The notes under the pieces are model-generated. The model was not told the origin of the DNA. It saw only the letters and a program-made list of their open reading frames with translations, and ran no database searches. The translations under genes and the position numbers were made by a program. Below are positions 4,432 to 6,939 of a stretch of 6,939 bases of DNA, piece by piece. The stretch comes from CAZGMC01 sp964526565. GTDB lineage: Bacteria > Pseudomonadota > Alphaproteobacteria > DSM-16000 > Inquilinaceae. The stretch spans positions 1-6,939 of the forward strand of contig CAZGMC010000136.1 of the NCBI GenBank assembly GCA_964526565.1. The letters run 5' to 3'. Position 1 is the stretch's first letter, and each line of letters starts with the position of its first letter.

Positions 4432-5463
4432 ATGGCCGAAGACACGCATCCGCGTGATCGTGATGGGAGGAGCACCGCCGGGCAGACCGTTCCCGGCGCG
4501 CCCGCAAATCGCGGTCGCCGCCAGGTCCTGGCGGCAACGGCCCTGGGGGCGGCCACCATGGTGTCGCCGACCCTGCTCGGTCCTCGTGCCGCCGCGGCGC
4601 AGACGGCCGCCGGGTCGGGCCGGGAGCGGGACCTGGACGGCAAGACCGCGTTCATTACCGGCGGTGCGCGTGGGCTCGGCCTCGCCACTGCGGAGGAACT
4701 GGCCAAGGCGGGGGCTGACATCGTCCTCTACGATGTCGCGTCCGGCACCCTGCCCCATGTCCAATACCCGATCGCAACCGAACGCGACCTCGAGGACGCG
4801 ACGGCACGGATCGAGGCGCTGGGCGCCCGCTGCCTGGCATACCGGGGCGATGTGCGCGATCGGGACGCGCAGGTGCGCGCCATGCACGAGGCCGTCGAGG
4901 CCTTCGGCAGCGTCGACATCGCCGTCGCGAATGCCGGCGTTTCGCAGATCGGGCTGATCGAGGAGTTCTCGGGCGAAGAGATCAGCACCGTCCTTGAGAT
5001 CAACGTCGCCGGCGTGATCAAGACGACGCAGGCGGCGGTCGATGTCATGAAACCTCAGGGATCCGGGCGGATCATCTACATCTCCTCCGCCCTCGGCCGC
5101 ATGGGCAATGAACTCTTCCCGGTCTACACGGCGTCAAAATGGGCGGTGATCGGCTTTGCAAAGTCGGCCGCCCTGTCCTACGGGCAGTTCAACATCCTGT
5201 GCAACACGGTGGCTCCCGGCCTGGCGAACACGCCCCTGGCCGACAACGAGGTCATCCTCGGCAGAATGCTTCCGGATACGCCGAACCCCACCTTCGAAAT
5301 GGTCTCCGAGATGTTGAAGCCGGGGAACCCCATCCCGGTCGGACATGTCGAACCGATCGATGTGGCAAAGGCTGTTCTGTTCTTCGCCGGCCCTTCCACC
5401 GGGAAGGTCACCGGCGAGGTCTTCGACGTCAGCTACGGCTCTTTGGCGCGAAGCATTGCATAG
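4432..5463 (+). CDS. Tat-exported short-chain dehydrogenase/reductase with mycofactocin-SDR-like insertion
   Basis: This 343-residue NAD(P)-dependent oxidoreductase has a Tat signal. The twin arginine is at R29-R30 (NRGRRQVLAATALGAA), followed by a hydrophobic stretch and a probable cleavage site after AAAA (about A56). The mature part is a classical SDR. It has the cofactor motif TGGARGLG (76-83), the structural NAG (167-169), and the catalytic set N191, S218 or S219, Y232 and K236 (YTASK). Between the second beta strand and the adenine-pocket GDVRD (139-143) is an insertion of about 30 residues with HVQYPIATERDLEDA (109-123). It resembles the VPYPLATPEDL-type insertion of mycofactocin-associated SDRs (carveol-dehydrogenase-like), which hold the nicotinamide cofactor tightly. 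The substrate is probably an alcohol or ketone but is not predictable. The start at 4432 follows GGAGGG spaced 4 nt away and provides a normal Tat n-region. The gene stands alone, with no mycofactocin genes in the window. Confidence 0.88.
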   Translation: MAEDTHPRDRDGRSTAGQTVPGAPANRGRRQVLAATALGAATMVSPTLLGPRAAAAQTAAGSGRERDLDGKTAFITGGARGLGLATAEELAKAGADIVLYDVASGTLPHVQYPIATERDLEDATARIEALGARCLAYRGDVRDRDAQVRAMHEAVEAFGSVDIAVANAGVSQIGLIEEFSGEEISTVLEINVAGVIKTTQAAVDVMKPQGSGRIIYISSALGRMGNELFPVYTASKWAVIGFAKSAALSYGQFNILCNTVAPGLANTPLADNEVILGRMLPDTPNPTFEMVSEMLKPGNPIPVGHVEPIDVAKAVLFFAGPSTGKVTGEVFDVSYGSLARSIA

Positions 5464-5595
5464 GGAACTGGCCGGGGAGCCGGCCGGAGAACTGGCCGGG
5501 GAACTGGCCGGAGAACTGGCCGGGGAACTGGCCGGAGAACTGGCCGGAGAACTGGCCGGGGAACTGGCCGGGGAACTGGCCGGGGAACTGGCCGG
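5464..5595. repeat. Eleven tandem copies of a 12-bp unit
   Basis: The array begins on the base after the SDR TAG stop. It has eleven 12-bp units of the form (G/A)GAACTGGCCGG, all in register. Copy 2 (5476-5487) is the divergent one, reading GGAGCCGGCCGG. The first base of each unit runs G,G,A,G,A,G,A,A,G,G,G. Because 12 is a multiple of three, the array is open in all frames. On the plus strand one frame reads repeated ELAG, and on the minus strand one reads repeated SSPA. Such arrays expand and contract by replication slippage. The array lies between two convergent genes and is not part of either chosen CDS. Confidence 0.95.
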
Positions 5596-5628
5596 ATTGC
5601 TGTCCAACCGCTGACGAACCCTGGGTGC

Positions 5629-6720
5629 CTATCGCGCGTTACGCCGTGATGCTCGGATGGTCTTCGACAGAAGGGACCGTGCCTGCGCCTCGGCACCGCC
5701 CGCCGCGGCAATCGCGACACGCGCCAGACGCCCGGCAGCACGGCGGCCGGGCGATGCCTCGGGCACATATCCAAGCGTCTGCATGATCCTGCCGCAGCGC
5801 CCTTCGATCAGGGCGATCTCTCCCGGCGCGAGCTCGTCCCGCCACTTGCCGAGCGACTCCGAGGAAACGCGGCCGAGGCTCCTGGCATGGTGATCCGCCC
5901 GCCATTGCTGCATCCGGCTGTCGCCCCAGGTCGCGGCCGGCATCGGCACGGCATCGCGGGTGCGCTCCGTCAGCATGGTGGGCTCGAAGTCCTCCTCCAG
6001 AAACCGGCAGATGGCGCGCAGCTCCGACTCCGGATCGTCGACGAGTGCCTCATAGACGACGGTGCGAAAGCGCGGGTCGCCGCGCCAGGGCGGCAGTCTC
6101 TGTTCGAACAGCCGGGCCCAGTCGTCCGCAAAGGAGGCGATTTCCTGCACCCGTTTGCCCGACACGAGGCCGTGGCGGAGCGAGACGGGCGTGAGGCGGC
6201 GCTTGACATACGCCGTCTGCAGCTGCGAGGCGACGACAGCCCTGGGATCACGCTGGGCAACGAGAACCCGCGCGTCGGGGAACCAGTCCAGCAGGCGGGG
6301 CAGGAAGTGCACATGGCCCGGCGTCTTCTCGCCGACGCGGGGCTTGCCGACCTTCTCCCCGTAGCTCGCCAGGAGCGCGCGGAAGATTGCCTCGAACGAG
6401 CTTGCGCCCTGCATTTCGATCAGCTCGCGGCACCGGCCGGCGTCGACGCCCAGGTCGCCGAAACGGACTCCCGACGTGTAGTGCCGCCAGAAGGCATCGA
6501 AGTCGGCCGGACTGCCTCTCTCGAGCCCCCACGCCCTGGCGCCTGCCATGAAGTGGGTCTCCGGCGTCACCGCAATCCGCGAGTGGGCCGACAGCAGGCT
6601 GCGCAACAAGGTCGTGCCGGAGCGGCCCGGACCGACGATGAAGATCGGACTTTCTCCCGCCAGCAGTGGCGGCAGCGAGACAGCATTACCCAATGGAACC
6701 GCTCGTTCCGCTTCTGTCAT
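5629..6720 (-). CDS. Sulfotransferase family protein (PAPS-dependent type)
   Basis: This 363-residue protein belongs to the P-loop-like sulfotransferase superfamily, which transfers sulfate from PAPS to a hydroxyl or amine acceptor. The 5'-phosphosulfate loop is PIFIVGPGRSGTTLLRSLL (25-43). It is followed by SRIAVTPETHF (47-57) and GEKTP (130-134), and by the 3'-phosphate motif VAQRDPRAVVAS (154-165). The C-terminal part has the usual YEALVDDPESELRAICRFL (223-241) helix region and a W-rich acceptor side. ATG 6720 is chosen because GAAAGG lies about 9 nt upstream of it on the minus strand and the family's N-terminus is short. The frame is open further upstream to ATG 6837, but those 39 extra residues look non-coding. 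No signal peptide or membrane segment is visible, so it should be cytoplasmic. The gene converges on the SDR gene. No PAPS synthesis or glycan genes are nearby, so the acceptor cannot be guessed. Confidence 0.88.
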   Translation of the reverse strand: MTEAERAVPLGNAVSLPPLLAGESPIFIVGPGRSGTTLLRSLLSAHSRIAVTPETHFMAGARAWGLERGSPADFDAFWRHYTSGVRFGDLGVDAGRCRELIEMQGASSFEAIFRALLASYGEKVGKPRVGEKTPGHVHFLPRLLDWFPDARVLVAQRDPRAVVASQLQTAYVKRRLTPVSLRHGLVSGKRVQEIASFADDWARLFEQRLPPWRGDPRFRTVVYEALVDDPESELRAICRFLEEDFEPTMLTERTRDAVPMPAATWGDSRMQQWRADHHARSLGRVSSESLGKWRDELAPGEIALIEGRCGRIMQTLGYVPEASPGRRAAGRLARVAIAAAGGAEAQARSLLSKTIRASRRNAR

Positions 6721-6939
6721 GCAATGCAACCTTTCACCTGAACCTTTTGGATCCGATCCTCGCAGTTGCAGTTTTGGCATTGGCATTTTCCATGGCGCAA
6801 TACTGCATCCGGATCCTTGGTGCAGGAACAGCATCAAGCCTTTCGCCAGGATACCCGGCTGAAAGGCGCCTTGGATGGCAATGACAAGTGCCCGGCTGCC
6901 GCACGGGCTACGCCTCGGCAGACCGCCCCCGCCCCCGCC
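6721..6939. other. Upstream region of the sulfotransferase gene and window edge
   Basis: The stretch from about 6721 to 6870 is less GC-rich than the coding DNA and should hold the minus-strand promoter, but I see no convincing -35/-10 pair. Inverted repeats are CTGCA/TGCAG around GGATCC (within about 6790-6825), and CTGCCG (6896-6901) with CGGCAG (6916-6921). The loop of the latter contains the same CGGGCTACGCC that occurs in the loop of the inverted repeat at 4133-4194. The last 17 bases are a C-rich run. No gene is supported. Confidence 0.35.

Noticed and set aside
5464..5595. Tandem array as a CRISPR array
   Set aside because: The units are 12 bp with no spacers between them, and no cas gene is present. 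It is a simple tandem repeat.
5345..5614. Frame encoding an ELAG-repeat protein overlapping the SDR 3' end
   Set aside because: The SDR frame retains conserved motifs and ends in a family-like VTGEVFDVSYG segment. The ELAG frame is open only because the repeat unit is a multiple of three, and it has no start signal.
6721..6837. N-terminal extension of the sulfotransferase to ATG 6837
   Set aside because: The extra 39 residues have no family-like content, the region is less GC-rich than coding DNA, and ATG 6720 has a plausible ribosome site.

Overview
The window is high-GC DNA that reads like accessory sequence from a GC-rich alphaproteobacterium. An Acetobacterales or Rhodospirillales relative is possible. 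The reasons are strong G/C bias at third codon positions, an IS3-type transposase remnant of a kind common in that class, and a Tat-targeted short-chain dehydrogenase. No rRNA, tRNA or housekeeping marker is present, so the taxonomy is inference. A chromosomal island and a plasmid are equally possible.

Left part (1-3266): a compact plus-strand unit of three genes. The first (202-606) encodes a PadR-family winged-helix repressor. The second (664-1983) encodes an FMO-like flavoprotein with two Rossmann dinucleotide motifs and a cysteine-rich C-terminus. The third (2001-3266) encodes a 12-helix-type MFS transporter. Two nearly identical palindromes centred on ATCGAT-like half sites sit in front of the first and second genes. 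The first lies exactly in the 17-bp spacer of a good sigma70-type promoter. The unit looks like a self-repressed sensor, oxidoreductase and efflux module. The vicinal cysteines in PadR and the paired cysteines at the end of the flavoprotein suggest a thiol-reactive inducer such as a trivalent metalloid, but this is a hypothesis. This module is the most interesting system in the window.

Middle part (3267-4431): no intact gene. It holds a decayed IS3-family element. The first 15 or so codons of orfA survive, followed by about 260 bp of unrelated, highly structured GC-rich DNA. A frameshifted orfB start comes next, then a large internal deletion that removes the DDE catalytic core, and finally an orfB 3' end with an in-frame stop. 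A long inverted repeat (4133-4194) follows.

Right part (4432-6939): a plus-strand gene (4432-5463) encodes a Tat-signal short-chain dehydrogenase. It has an insertion resembling the one in mycofactocin-associated SDRs. Its stop codon abuts eleven tandem copies of a 12-bp unit (5464-5595). On the other side, a minus-strand gene (5629-6720) encodes a PAPS-type sulfotransferase and converges on the repeat. The last 219 bp hold the upstream region of that gene and a GC-rich inverted repeat at the window edge.
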